From positions 62,001-126,000 of the forward strand of contig CANQUQ010000004.1 in NCBI GenBank assembly GCA_947627115.1: a stretch of 64,000 nt of DNA, read 5' to 3'. This stretch comes from an uncultured Acetatifactor sp. Lineage in GTDB: Bacteria > Bacillota > Clostridia > Lachnospirales > Lachnospiraceae. This document shows positions 10,484-18,134 of the stretch, piece after piece. Position 1 is the stretch's first letter, and each line of letters opens with the position of its first letter. The translations under genes and the position numbers were made by a program. The notes beneath the pieces are model-generated. The model did not search any database, was not told the origin of the DNA, and worked only from the letters and a program-made list of their open reading frames with translations.

Positions 10484-10590
10484 ATTCTCCCCGCCAGGTC
10501 AATTTTCCCTGCCGGATCAGTTCTCCCCGCCGGGTCAATTCTCCCCGCCGGGTCAATTTTCCCTGCCGGATCAATTCTCCCCGACGGGGG
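10484..10590. repeat. 18-bp minisatellite, six units
   Basis: Six head-to-tail copies of a unit close to ATTCTCCCCGCCGGGTCA lie directly behind the pilus-operon terminator; the last is truncated. Units alternate between a CTCCCCGCCGGG and a TTCCCTGCCGGA version. Two looser relatives (10344-10361 and 10381-10397, 37 bp apart) sit between the 1588-residue gene and the terminator. There are no unique spacers, so this is not CRISPR. The rest of the 10345-10637 interval holds no gene that I can support. Confidence 0.85.
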
Positions 10591-10637
10591 CATCGATCAC
10601 GGACCTATTTGGGAACCGGTTCCCCTGGGATCTTCCG

Positions 10638-11294
10638 TCAGCTTCCGCGGCGCTGATCTTTGGCGTCCTTGGCGGCAAGCAATTCCTTGGTCAGTTTTTC
10701 GGTGAGTTCTTTTGTCAATTTGGCGGTAAGTTCCTCCGTCAATTCCGCGGTAAGTTCCTTTGTCTTTTTCTCGGTGATTTCCTTGGTCAGTTTTTCGGTG
10801 AGTTCTTTTGTCAATTTGGCGGTAAGTTCCTCCGTCAATTCTGCGGTAAGTTCCTTTGTCTTTTTCTCAGTGATTTCCTCCGTCAGTTCCGCGGTAAGCT
10901 CCTTTGTCTTTTTCTCAGTGATTTCCTTGGTCAGTTTGTCGGTAAGTTCCTCCGTCAGTTCCGCGGTAAGCTCCTTTGTCTTTTTCTCAGTGATTTCCTT
11001 GGTCAGTTTGTCGGTAAGTTCCTCCGTCAATTCCGCGGTAAGCTCCTTTGTAAGTTTTTCAGTAACTTCCTTCGTCACTTTTACCGTTAATTCTTTTTCG
11101 ATCATGCTTGGGAGCTTGAGCATCGGTTCTGTCATTTTTTTCACCTCCATGCGCATTTGAGGATAATCGGCCAGTATTCTGTCAGCAGCCGAACGAAAGA
11201 GGGAAATAAAATCTTTAAACTCTTGTTCGCTTAAATACTTATTGGATGTTTCCTCTTTTAATAATAATATAACTTCATCTACAAATTCTGTCAA
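10638..11294 (-). pseudogene. C-terminal part of a broken Rpn-like gene with (KELT)n tetrapeptide repeats
   Basis: The reading frame encodes a short helical segment (residues 1-66) followed by about 135 residues of strict four-residue repeats: KELT, AELT, EELT, DKLT, KEIT, EKKT. This is a long charged helix with Thr every fourth position. It is in the same frame as the fragment at 11316-11612 and is separated from it only by a TAA and seven codons. The only upstream start is a TTG immediately abutting GGAG, which is too close to work well. I therefore read it as the tail of one interrupted gene and not as an independent protein. Related Rpn/transposase-like proteins often end in charged helical tails. 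Confidence 0.6.
10686..11096 (-). repeat. 12-bp/72-bp coding repeat (tetrapeptide array)
   Basis: The DNA repeats at 12 bp (one tetrapeptide) with a higher-order block of about six tetrapeptides containing a KEIT-EKKT pair. Block copies are nearly identical at the nucleotide level, which indicates recent slippage or unequal crossover. Confidence 0.8.
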
Positions 11295-11315
11295 CTCCTT
11301 TAATGTAAGAGGATG

Positions 11316-11612
11316 TTAGGAGCCGGCTTTCAGTCTTGGACGAAGGCGCAGGATCGAGTACGGCACGAACAGGATAAGGTGTTTTTGACGAATTTCCTCC
11401 AATGAATAGGTCTGTATCCTGACAGTGGGAATTTTGTAAATATGCTCACTGTTATCCTGAAACACAACCCGGCACTGCAGGTGATCGGGAAGTGAATTGT
11501 TATTTTCCGGATAGATTACGACTGAGCGCGGGAAATGCAGTGTGAGCTCTCCTGTATTTTCATCCATGGTCTTTGTGTGTGTGATCGCAAACCGCACATC
11601 ATATGCGAACAT
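11316..11612 (-). pseudogene. Remnant of an Rpn-family (PD-(D/E)XK-like) protein, middle portion
   Basis: Ninety-eight residues include LHFPRSVVIYPENN, a Y-K-I-P-T segment and an RIQTYSLEEI motif, features I associate with the region following the nuclease domain of Rpn-like recombination-promoting nuclease/putative transposase proteins common in Lachnospiraceae. The N-terminal nuclease domain is missing: in-frame upstream sequence meets a TAA within about 15 codons. The frame ends at a TAA (11316-11318) after KAGS and then continues in the same frame into the repeat-rich downstream segment. It is thus both 5'-truncated and interrupted by a nonsense codon. Family naming is from recall of motifs. 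Confidence 0.55.
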
Positions 11613-11627
11613 CCGGATGATAAAAAA

Positions 11628-11697
11628 GAAAATATGTTCGATTTAAGTGTTGACAAACATATGTTCTCATGCTATCATACATTTAGAACAAATGTTC
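11628..11697 (+). promoter_or_regulatory. SOS-type promoter with three LexA-box-like sites
   Basis: A near-consensus sigma-A promoter (TTGACA at 11650-11655, 17-bp spacer, TATCAT at 11673-11678) carries sites resembling the Firmicutes LexA box GAACN4GTTC. GAACAAATGTTC (11686-11697) is a perfect match just after the -10. AAACATATGTTC (11655-11666) lies inside the spacer with one mismatch, and GAAAATATGTTC (11628-11639) lies upstream with one mismatch. The placement predicts strong LexA repression of the following gene. Confidence 0.85.
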
Positions 11698-11751
11698 GCT
11701 ATAGAGAGTTGGGGATTGTAAAGCCAACAGCAGTTGAAAGGATGGGACGGC

Positions 11752-12153
11752 ATGAGAGCAGGATACAGAGAATATGAAGAGAACGGCAGATGTGAGAGAG
11801 AAGCGAAAAGATATGCCAGGGCGCTGCGTCTCCGGAGAGAGCGGCAAAGGAAATGCCTGGCAGGGGCAGCTTCCGCACTGGCAGCACTGGGCCTGATCCT
11901 GATCTGTTCCATGTCCTATCAAGGTATCCGGTCCAATGCGAGTGACGGTTTTAAATATTATACCGATGTCACCGTGGGAGTGGGAGAGTCGTTGTGGGAG
12001 ATTTCCGAACATTATTATGATGAGTCTCACTATGCGGACAGAGCAGATTATATATCCGAGGTCTGCAGCATCAATCACTTAGAGGATGCCGATGACATTA
12101 CCGCTGGCCAGACCCTGATCGTTCCCTATTATTCTTCGGAATATTTCAGGTAG
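11752..12153 (+). CDS. yneA: YneA-like SOS cell division suppressor with LysM domain
   Basis: The 133-residue protein has a basic N-terminal segment, one membrane helix (about residues 41-58) and an extracellular LysM module (VTVGVGESLWEISEHYY to AGQTLIVPYY). This is the layout of Bacillus YneA, which blocks division during DNA damage. The call is strengthened by three LexA-box-like sites over the promoter and by lexA about 9.4 kb away (about 3.9 kb once the prophage is removed). The start at 11752 has AAAGGA nine bases upstream; an in-frame TTG at 11734 would remove it. The basic N-terminus is longer than in Bacillus YneA. The next gene is convergent. Confidence 0.8.
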   Translation: MRAGYREYEENGRCEREAKRYARALRLRRERQRKCLAGAASALAALGLILICSMSYQGIRSNASDGFKYYTDVTVGVGESLWEISEHYYDESHYADRADYISEVCSINHLEDADDITAGQTLIVPYYSSEYFR

Positions 12154-12164
12154 AGGCCAGGAGC

Positions 12165-13232
12165 CTAGTCATTGTACTTTTCTCTGAGATGTACATACTT
12201 GGCGGCCTGTCTGCGCCGCTCGTCTTCCTGAGCTGCATAGTGCTTTCGTGTGGTGTTTACATCCTTGTGCCCAAGGACATCCGCCACCAGATAAATGTCC
12301 CCCGTTTCCTGATATAGTGTGGTGCCGTAAGTGCTCCGCAGTTTATGGGGGGTGATTTTTTTAAGCGTCGTCACTCTTGAGGCGTATTTTTTGACAAGAT
12401 TTTCTACGGATCTGACAGCCATTCTACGATTCTGGAGAGAGAGGAACAGTGCATTTTCATGTCCCGCCTCCGGTATGATCTTTTCCCGCTGCTTCAGGTA
12501 CTCCTGGAGTGCAGCCTCCACCTCGTCCCCAAAATATATTACGGTCTCAAATCCGCCCTTTCGCCTGACCTTGATACCGCCCACATCAAAGTTCACGTCT
12601 GCTATATCCAGGCCGACACATTCCGACACGCGGATACCGGTGCCGAGAAGGAGCGTCAGCAGCGCCACATCGCGCACCTTGGTCTTTTGATGATAGACCA
12701 GTTCCTTTTTGGTGAGCTTGGTCCCGTCCTCCACCTGATCCAGCAGAACGGCTACCTCATTCGGCTCCAGGCGGATGATTTCCTTCTCATGCTGCTTTGG
12801 AAGCGGAACAAGGGCCGCCGGATTTTTGGATATCATCTCGTTCTGATAAAAGTAGTTGTAAAAGCTGCGCAGGGCGGCAAGCTTTCTGGCTTTGCCCCGT
12901 TCATCATTTGAAATATCCTTTCCGTCCTTCTGATACAGCGACATGTACTCCAGATATTCTTCGATATCCAGTCTTGTAAGGCTGTCCAAGAGCGTGATGG
13001 GATAGTCCCTGATATCCGTCCCGGCACAGACCGGGTTCCGCTCATGCAGATATTCAAAGAAAAGGCGTATATCGTATGCGTAGGCAAGTCTGGTCCGCGG
13101 AGAGGTATACTCCTCGATCCCGCGGAAGAATGTCCTGCAGAAGGGCGGAAGAGTATCCAGCACGGCGCGCATCTTAAGAATATTCTGTTTGCTCTGTTCA
13201 TCGTGATAATTGCCCGGATTCATGACTGCCAC
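12165..13232 (-). CDS. Tyrosine recombinase of Xer type (XerS/XerC/D-like)
   Basis: The 355-residue protein has an N-terminal SAM-like core-binding domain (about 25-140) and a C-terminal catalytic domain with all six expected residues: Arg in TGIRVSE, Lys in RRKGG, H-x-x-R in PHKLRSTYG, His in LGHKDVNTT and the nucleophile Tyr in TRKHYA. The length exceeds XerC/XerD (about 300) and matches the single streptococcal recombinase XerS (about 356), though I cannot confirm subfamily. It lies outside the prophage ends and so is a host gene. A dif-like site lies about 2.7 kb to the right, recalling the xerS-dif pairing of streptococci. The start used is a GTG with AAAGGAAG upstream; an ATG at 13223 is possible. 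Confidence 0.8.
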   Translation of the reverse strand: MAVMNPGNYHDEQSKQNILKMRAVLDTLPPFCRTFFRGIEEYTSPRTRLAYAYDIRLFFEYLHERNPVCAGTDIRDYPITLLDSLTRLDIEEYLEYMSLYQKDGKDISNDERGKARKLAALRSFYNYFYQNEMISKNPAALVPLPKQHEKEIIRLEPNEVAVLLDQVEDGTKLTKKELVYHQKTKVRDVALLTLLLGTGIRVSECVGLDIADVNFDVGGIKVRRKGGFETVIYFGDEVEAALQEYLKQREKIIPEAGHENALFLSLQNRRMAVRSVENLVKKYASRVTTLKKITPHKLRSTYGTTLYQETGDIYLVADVLGHKDVNTTRKHYAAQEDERRRQAAKYVHLREKYND

Positions 13233-13402
13233 GGTTCATTTCTTCCTTTCGAGGTTCCTGTCTTCTCTTCAATTTTAACTTTTTTGCGGTGGAAAGACAA
13301 TAGCCGAATTATATTTTATATTTGAAGGGTTATACTCATAACTGTAGAAATAAGTGTCCGGCGCGGGGAAGCAGACAGGGACAAGCATTGGAAAGGAGCA
13401 GG

Positions 13403-13993
13403 ATGAAAATGGAATTTGTGAACAGTGTGACAAAGGATAATCTTATGCGCGCTTTTGCAGGAGAATGCCAGGCTCAGAACCGATATGCTTTTGCGGCATC
13501 TCAGGCCAAGAAGGGCGGTCTGTATGTGGTCAGCGCGGTATTTGCCTTTACTGCCTCACAGGAAAAGGAGCACGCAGAAATTTTTTACGGCCATTTGAGG
13601 GAGTTGGCGGGTGATACCGTTTTTATTGACAGCGGCTATCCCGTGGATATTTCTGACGATGTTTCCGTCCTTCTTGAGATGGCACAGCATAATGAGTATG
13701 AGGAACATGATTCGGTGTACAAGGCCTTCGGAGAAAAGGCGAAGGAGGAGGGATTTCACAGGATCGCCGCCTCCTTTGGGCAGATTGCCGAGATAGAGAA
13801 AACTCACGGCGACCGCTTTGGCAGGTATGCCCGGCTTTTGAAAGAGGGCAGGCTCTTTGTATCGGATGTGGAGCAGGAGTGGATGTGTCTCAACTGCGGC
13901 CATATTTATAAGGGGCCGGAAGCGCCGGCGGTCTGCCCGGTGTGTCAGCACGACCGGGGCTATTTTATCCGTCTGGAGCTGGCGCCCTACTGA
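13403..13993 (+). CDS. rbr: Rubrerythrin (peroxide reductase)
   Basis: The 196-residue protein has a ferritin-like four-helix diiron domain (about 1-145; Glu ligands in AGECQAQNRY, EKEHAE, HNEYEEH, IAEIEKTHG) and a C-terminal rubredoxin-like knuckle with CLNCGH and CPVCQH. Rubrerythrins reduce hydrogen peroxide with electrons from rubredoxin or NAD(P)H oxidoreductases in anaerobes. The ATG at 13403 has AAAGGAG upstream; ATG 13409 is the alternative, and a long in-frame extension to 13322 lacks family similarity. The gene appears monocistronic. Confidence 0.92.
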   Translation: MKMEFVNSVTKDNLMRAFAGECQAQNRYAFAASQAKKGGLYVVSAVFAFTASQEKEHAEIFYGHLRELAGDTVFIDSGYPVDISDDVSVLLEMAQHNEYEEHDSVYKAFGEKAKEEGFHRIAASFGQIAEIEKTHGDRFGRYARLLKEGRLFVSDVEQEWMCLNCGHIYKGPEAPAVCPVCQHDRGYFIRLELAPY

Positions 13994-14102
13994 TTTCTGC
14001 AGTTGGCTCTCTACTGATTTTTCCCTTGCTATATACGCCTTTTGAGTGTAAGATATAAATAAAGGTTATCAATTTCTTTTACTTGAAGGGGAAAAGGATC
14101 TT

Positions 14103-15416
14103 ATGAAATTAAAGTGGAACAACAACTATGTCCGCTGGGGAATCACGGCTTTTGTAGTGATAGCGGCATCTATTATTTTTTACTATTTTGTGTTTCATAG
14201 CTCGAATATCGTGGCAGGGCTTCGCAGGCTTACCGACATTCTCATGCCGCTGGTCTTCGGTCTTGCCACGGCTTATTTGCTGACACCTGTTCTGAACACT
14301 GTGGAAAAGAGATTTCTGATCCCGATTTTTGACAAATTGGAGATAAAGGAGTCAAAGAAAAGAAAATCTGTTATCAGAGGGCTTGGAGTGTTTTTGACCG
14401 CGTTCCTGTTCATTGCCCTGATCTATCTGCTGTTCTATATGGTCATCTCCCAGCTGGTGCCAAGTATTCAGAATATTATCGAAAACTTTGACAAATACAG
14501 AGGGAATGTGGTGAATCGGATCACCTCCATGCTGGAGGACAATCCGGAGGTGGGAGAGTATGTGCTCCGCATCGTGGACCAGTATTCCGACCAGTTGGAT
14601 GCCTGGATGAGCCAGCTGCCTGGCAATATCGCCGTGTGGATCCGGACTGTGACCTATACGGCGACCAATATCCTCGGCATGCTCTGGGACTTCATTATCG
14701 GATTCATTATTTCGATCTATGTGATGGCAAGCAAGGAAAAATTTGCGGCACAGGCCAAAAAGATAGCCTATGCCTTGTTCGAGTACGATACCGCCAATAT
14801 CGTCATCCGCAATTTTCGTTTTACGCACCGTACCTTTATCGGATTTCTCAGCGGAAAGATCGCGGATTCCGCGATTATCGGTATGCTGTGCTTTATCGGG
14901 GTCACTATACTGCAGACGCCGTATGCCGCCCTGGTCAGCGTGATCATCGGCGTGACGAATGTCATACCGTTTTTTGGCCCTTACCTGGGCGCGATTCCAA
15001 GCGCACTGCTGATACTGATCGTAGATCCCATGCATCCGCAGGGATGCCTGTATTTCCTGATTTTTATCCTGCTCCTGCAGCAGTTCGACGGCAATTTCCT
15101 TGGGCCGAAGATCCTCGGCAGTTCCACGGGCCTTACCGGCTTCTGGGTGATCTTTGCCATTACGTTTTTCGGCGGTCTGTTCGGAATACTGGGCATGATC
15201 ATCGGAGTGCCGTTGTTTGCCGTCATCTATGCGGCGATCAAATCCGTGGTCAACACCATGCTTACCAGGAAAAAAATGCCGGTAGCCTCTGATCTGTATC
15301 TGAAATTGGATTACGTGGATGCCGACGGATTTCACGATACCGTACCGCCGGATCCGGAGACAAAACGGATATCCCTGAGACAAAAAAGGCGGAAAAAGTC
15401 AAATACGAAGGAATAG
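14103..15416 (+). CDS. AI-2E family (PerM/YdiK-like) membrane permease
   Basis: The 437-residue integral membrane protein has the family arrangement: two N-terminal helices (about 13-60), a third helix followed by an extended soluble stretch (about 115-190), and a C-terminal bundle containing VSVIIGVTNVIPFFGPYLG and FDGNFLGPKILGSSTG, the best-conserved motifs of the AI-2E family. Members have been linked to autoinducer-2 export and to Na+/H+ antiport; substrate cannot be told from sequence. A charged tail ends in KRRKKSNTKE. dtd starts six bases after the stop, so the two are probably co-transcribed. Confidence 0.88.
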   Translation: MKLKWNNNYVRWGITAFVVIAASIIFYYFVFHSSNIVAGLRRLTDILMPLVFGLATAYLLTPVLNTVEKRFLIPIFDKLEIKESKKRKSVIRGLGVFLTAFLFIALIYLLFYMVISQLVPSIQNIIENFDKYRGNVVNRITSMLEDNPEVGEYVLRIVDQYSDQLDAWMSQLPGNIAVWIRTVTYTATNILGMLWDFIIGFIISIYVMASKEKFAAQAKKIAYALFEYDTANIVIRNFRFTHRTFIGFLSGKIADSAIIGMLCFIGVTILQTPYAALVSVIIGVTNVIPFFGPYLGAIPSALLILIVDPMHPQGCLYFLIFILLLQQFDGNFLGPKILGSSTGLTGFWVIFAITFFGGLFGILGMIIGVPLFAVIYAAIKSVVNTMLTRKKMPVASDLYLKLDYVDADGFHDTVPPDPETKRISLRQKRRKKSNTKE

Positions 15417-15422
15417 CTACAT

Positions 15423-15875
15423 ATGAAATTTTTGGTGCAGAGAGTGCTTCAGGCCGACGTACAGACAGACGGCCGCGTAATAGGCAAAATTGACCGCGGC
15501 CTGCTGGTGTTTGTCGGTATTTCCGCTACGGACACCGAGGAAACGGCGGACCGGATGATCAAAAAGCTGATCGGGCTCAGGCTCTTTGAAGACGAAAACG
15601 GCAAGACAAATCTGGATCTGAAGGCAGTTGAGGGGCAGCTTTTAATGATTTCTCAATTCACGCTGTATGCAGACTGCCGGAAGGGAAACAGACCTTCCTT
15701 TACCAATGCCGGAGGACCTCAGATGGCAAGTGAGCTTTATCAGTATATTGTGGACCGGTGCCGTCAGCAGATATCGGTCGTTGAAAAAGGTATTTTCGGG
15801 GCCGACATGAAGGTCTCTCTGATAAATGACGGCCCGTTCACCGTGTTGCTTGACTCGGAGCAGTTGTTCAAATAA
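15423..15875 (+). CDS. dtd: D-aminoacyl-tRNA deacylase
   Basis: The 150-residue protein is full length for DTD. It contains the catalytic-pocket motifs [17 protein letters not shown] (the SQFTL motif) and [10 protein letters not shown] (the NxGPxT cross-subunit Gly-Pro motif). DTD hydrolyses D-amino acids and glycine from mischarged tRNAs. It is the last host gene before the prophage: the left attachment core begins 38 bases after its stop. On the chromosome without the prophage, lexA would be the next gene. Confidence 0.95.
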   Translation: MKFLVQRVLQADVQTDGRVIGKIDRGLLVFVGISATDTEETADRMIKKLIGLRLFEDENGKTNLDLKAVEGQLLMISQFTLYADCRKGNRPSFTNAGGPQMASELYQYIVDRCRQQISVVEKGIFGADMKVSLINDGPFTVLLDSEQLFK

Positions 15876-15912
15876 TTGGCTGATAAGGTCTATTTTGGAT
15901 ATAAATACCAAT

Positions 15913-15940
15913 AACTATTCGTTAAATTGCCGGTTTTGCG
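15913..15940. other. attL, left prophage junction
   Basis: The shared arm AACTATTCGTTAAA (15913-15926) is followed by a seven-base centre TTGCCGG and then TTTTGCG (15934-15940). The right junction has the same arm, a six-base centre CTATTC and the same TTTTGCG. The centres differ, as expected when host and phage sites match in the arms but not in the central region. Confidence 0.7.
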
Positions 15941-15989
15941 AGGAGTCGCGGAGCTACTCGTTGCAAAACCTCAGTTTAACGAATTAGTT
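15913..15989. repeat. Long inverted repeat: candidate folded attP hairpin
   Basis: The attL arm AACTATTCGTTAAA is repeated inverted as TTTAACGAATTAGTT (15975-15989). GGTTTTGC (15932-15939) pairs with GCAAAACC (15963-15970), and the inner AGGAGT pairs imperfectly with ACTCGT around a loop near CGCGGAGCT. In the circular phage the left arm is extended by TTGC from the right end (21368-21371), which pairs with GCAG at 15990-15993. The region is a roughly 77-nt imperfect hairpin with two att cores in opposite orientation, the geometry described for CTXphi attP(+). Confidence 0.75.
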
Positions 15990-16192
15990 GCAGCTTTTAG
16001 ATCTATGAACAAAATATCACCAACAATAGAAGACCGCTCAATCTGACGGTTGCCATACCTGACTAAGATCTTATTAAGGTAGCCACCGCCTAGTATCTGT
16101 AAACGTCCGGCCTCATCACGTTCACGTACCACTATATGCGTATAAGGCAGAAACCCCATACATCGAAGAATATCAGTAACATTATTTTCCAC
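15971..16192 (-). CDS. Small phage protein of unknown function
   Basis: I do not recognise this protein. The preferred start is GTG at 16192, which has GGGAGG six bases upstream and gives 73 residues (ENNVTDILRCMGFLPYTH...); an upstream GTG at 16252 would give 93 residues with no evident ribosome site. It overlaps the end of rep by 11 bases, so the two are probably translated together. The sequence predicts mixed alpha/beta structure without membrane helices. Its last codons and stop lie inside the inverted att core of the attP hairpin, so the gene's 3' end and the integration site are the same DNA. Confidence 0.5.
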   Translation of the reverse strand: MENNVTDILRCMGFLPYTHIVVRERDEAGRLQILGGGYLNKILVRYGNRQIERSSIVGDILFIDLKAATNSLN

Positions 16193-16763
16193 TCTTTGCC
16201 TCCCAGGATCTACTTTTAAGATATTCCCTGACCACATATGTACCATTATCACATAGTACCCGGAACCAATCTGAACGATTGGAACGACACCACACGATTA
16301 AGTCAGCATAACTATAAATATCATTTTCTTCACAAAAATCTATAATTTCGCCGATTGCTTTGTACTTATCAGAGACCATGCCAATAGTAGCAATATAATC
16401 AGCGCCACCATATGACAAGACATCGTCGACCTTATACTGAACCTTATCCGGATCATCCAGATGACACAAGTAACGCGAATAAGATCTTATTGACTCGACC
16501 TTCTCACAACCAATGCCGCCAATCTTACTAAAAACCTCTTGAGCCTGCTCAGGTGTCTTGACAGAATCATACATCAACATCACATGATAATGAGGCTTTT
16601 TTAAAGTTCCAGTTCCATCAGAAAGGACATCCTGATCATGCAGCGGAGATATGAAACATGGTATACAGGCTTCAGATAATATACGGGACCAATTATCTGG
16701 AGCACTCTCCGGATAAACAATAGTCGCATAATTGCGAGTTCTACCTACTCCACGAGTAGCCAA
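16182..16763 (-). CDS. Rolling-circle replication initiator (HUH endonuclease, Rep_2-like)
   Basis: The 193-residue protein matches small plasmid/phage Rep proteins: motif I near RNYATIVYPES, HUH motif II in KKPHYHVML (two His around Tyr, metal binding) and a motif III Tyr in SYSRYLCHLDD. It would nick the plus strand at the phage origin and stay covalently attached through Tyr. The C-terminal 50 residues (FCEENDIYSYADLIVWC, then RSDWFR and LCDN) recur as a separate protein at 20829-21017. The start is a TTG with a GGTGG-rich site four bases upstream. The origin-like hairpin cluster lies directly upstream. Confidence 0.85.
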   Translation of the reverse strand: MATRGVGRTRNYATIVYPESAPDNWSRILSEACIPCFISPLHDQDVLSDGTGTLKKPHYHVMLMYDSVKTPEQAQEVFSKIGGIGCEKVESIRSYSRYLCHLDDPDKVQYKVDDVLSYGGADYIATIGMVSDKYKAIGEIIDFCEENDIYSYADLIVWCRSNRSDWFRVLCDNGTYVVREYLKSRSWEAKSGK

Positions 16764-16787
16764 AAAACCACCACCTTTACAAAAAAA

Positions 16788-17190
16788 TCATGCACGTGAA
16801 CATTGAACACCATGGGGGTGTCGTAGTGCCCCCATGGTGGTATACCACCATCTTAGAACAGAAAATTCACGCCTATCAGCCGCTTGTTCCCGTGGCGGCA
16901 TAGCTCCGCGCGAACGTAAAAACATATACCAGGCGTTCGTTTTACCGTTCCTGCAGGAACTTTCTAAAAGTGACGCCAATGCTCCTGCGTCCATGCAGGA
17001 GCTTGACTATCGTCCGACCGTGCTCCTATAACGGCGCTAGGCCGCGCCATCCGCACGGTAACCATTTTACTGACTGGTAAGTCAAGCCTATCAAGGTCAA
17101 AGGCATGGATTAACAGGAAGAAGTAGGAATCTTGCAAAAGAACTATACCGGAAACCCTACGCTGACTTCGTGTCAGCTCATGCCCAACAA
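16788..17190. other. Hairpin-rich intergenic region: candidate phage origin and packaging signal
   Basis: About 400 bp without a credible gene between zot and rep. It has an 11-bp stem CACCATGGGGG/CCCCCATGGTG (16808-16839); an overlapping perfect palindrome ATGGTGGTATACCACCAT (16834-16851); an imperfect GTTC...GAAC hairpin near 16880-16913; a two-tier hairpin with core GTTCCTGCAGGAAC (16932-16977); GCTCCTGC/GCAGGAGC (16981-17002); and GGCGC/GCGCC (17033-17048). Single-stranded phages keep plus- and minus-strand origins and the packaging signal in such regions. I cannot pinpoint the nick site. Confidence 0.65.
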
Positions 17191-17197
17191 TAGTAAA

Positions 17198-17890
17198 TTA
17201 AGACGCCGTGGCAGGCTCCTTTGTCGCCTGCGCGTCGTCTGAATTTTTCTGCGGCGGCTGCGTGATGCTTTTAACTTTCTTTTTAGGATCACTAAATTCA
17301 GTATAAGTATTATATAACTGACCATACTTCTTAGAGTACCGGAAAAATTCCGCGGAAAGACGTTCTCGAAGAGTAGCCCACATCCGCACAGAAACGAACA
17401 TATGAGGAGATAGCATGAGAGCAGATAGGAACCAACCCCTCCAACCCATATTTGTCACTTTGCGGTGAATCTCTTCGTATTCCACTACAGATCGCAATTG
17501 CTTATCAAGCATTCCGATAAACTGACATATCAGAATGATTTTATAACCAAACTTGCGATGCTGAGTAAAAAAACTTGTCCAGCCGGCACGCTCTTTTCCT
17601 TTCCAAGCTCGACAATCGAACAGGAGCTGAGCCTCATCAATTACCAGGAGAATAGAATCCTCTTTTGGACGCTTATCACCAAAAAAAGATCTCGAATAAT
17701 CCATCAAAAGTTTAGGTGTAAGCTCATAATTTTCAATGAACTTGAACCTAGCACGCCTACTAAATCTCTCCGGGATGTTGACATCAAAATTGCAAATAAC
17801 AGGCCGGCCATTCCTAAGTCTCCAATAGATATCTATTGCGGCGTGAAGACTTTTGCCGGATCCTGGCGTACCGGTATAGCAGCTTATCAT
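17198..17890 (-). CDS. zot: Zot-domain morphogenesis ATPase (pI-like)
   Basis: The 230-residue protein begins MISCYTGTPGSGKSLHA, a Walker A motif at the extreme N-terminus as in all Zot/pI proteins, followed by Walker B SILLVIDEAQ (about residue 83). It ends in a hydrophobic stretch (WRGWFLSALMLSPHMFV, about 150-166) and a hydrophilic tail. Zot/pI is the inner-membrane ATPase that drives assembly and export of filamentous phage and is the diagnostic inovirus marker. The start directly follows the stop of the preceding small membrane gene (TAG then ATG). The C-terminal domain is short compared with Ff pI, fitting a Gram-positive host without an outer membrane. Confidence 0.9.
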   Translation of the reverse strand: MISCYTGTPGSGKSLHAAIDIYWRLRNGRPVICNFDVNIPERFSRRARFKFIENYELTPKLLMDYSRSFFGDKRPKEDSILLVIDEAQLLFDCRAWKGKERAGWTSFFTQHRKFGYKIILICQFIGMLDKQLRSVVEYEEIHRKVTNMGWRGWFLSALMLSPHMFVSVRMWATLRERLSAEFFRYSKKYGQLYNTYTEFSDPKKKVKSITQPPQKNSDDAQATKEPATAS

Positions 17891-18130
17891 CTAATCACCT
17901 ATGGCCTTGATCCAACGAAGTACTATAGAATACATATAAAAAATTGCAATCGCCGCCAACCACAATTTCATGACAGTTATAGCCTCGCCAATAGGAATGA
18001 TCCAATTAATCCAACCCATATATGGAAGATCTCGAAACTCATTAATGTATGGCGCAAACGGACTAGTAGGCAGCACATGCCTTATACCAGACGCTAGGCC
18101 ATCAAAAATCTCCTGAAAGAACTCCAACAT
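17891..18130 (-). CDS. Small phage membrane protein (pVI-like position)
   Basis: The 79-residue protein has one clear membrane helix near the C-terminus (about 45-70, ITVMKLWLAAIAIFYMY) and a possible amphipathic N-terminal helix. It lies between the pIII-like gene and zot, the position of gVI in Ff-type phages, where pVI anchors the adsorption tip. AAGGGGGTG lies just before the ATG and overlaps the previous stop. The role is inferred from position; sequence alone does not identify it. Confidence 0.65.
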   Translation of the reverse strand: MLEFFQEIFDGLASGIRHVLPTSPFAPYINEFRDLPYMGWINWIIPIGEAITVMKLWLAAIAIFYMYSIVLRWIKAIGD

Positions 18131-18134
18131 TACA

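Noticed and set aside
10484..10590. CRISPR array
   Set aside because: Units abut directly with no unique spacers and no cas genes; the same holds for 52027-52170.
10660..11160. Plus-strand Ser/Val-rich repeat frame
   Set aside because: It is the antisense shadow of the (KELT)n array, with no ribosome site.
12165..13232. Tyrosine recombinase as the prophage integrase
   Set aside because: It lies outside the att cores, separated by rbr, the permease gene and dtd, and its base composition is like the host flanks; it is a host gene that the phage may exploit.
16834..17031. Plus-strand frame between zot and rep
   Set aside because: It spans the hairpins of the origin-like region and has no ribosome site; a 68-residue minus-strand frame there is rejected for the same reason.
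17465..18097. 210-codon plus-strand frame opposite zot
   Set aside because: It is antisense to zot and its neighbour, which have clear motifs and coupled starts; its translation is of low quality.
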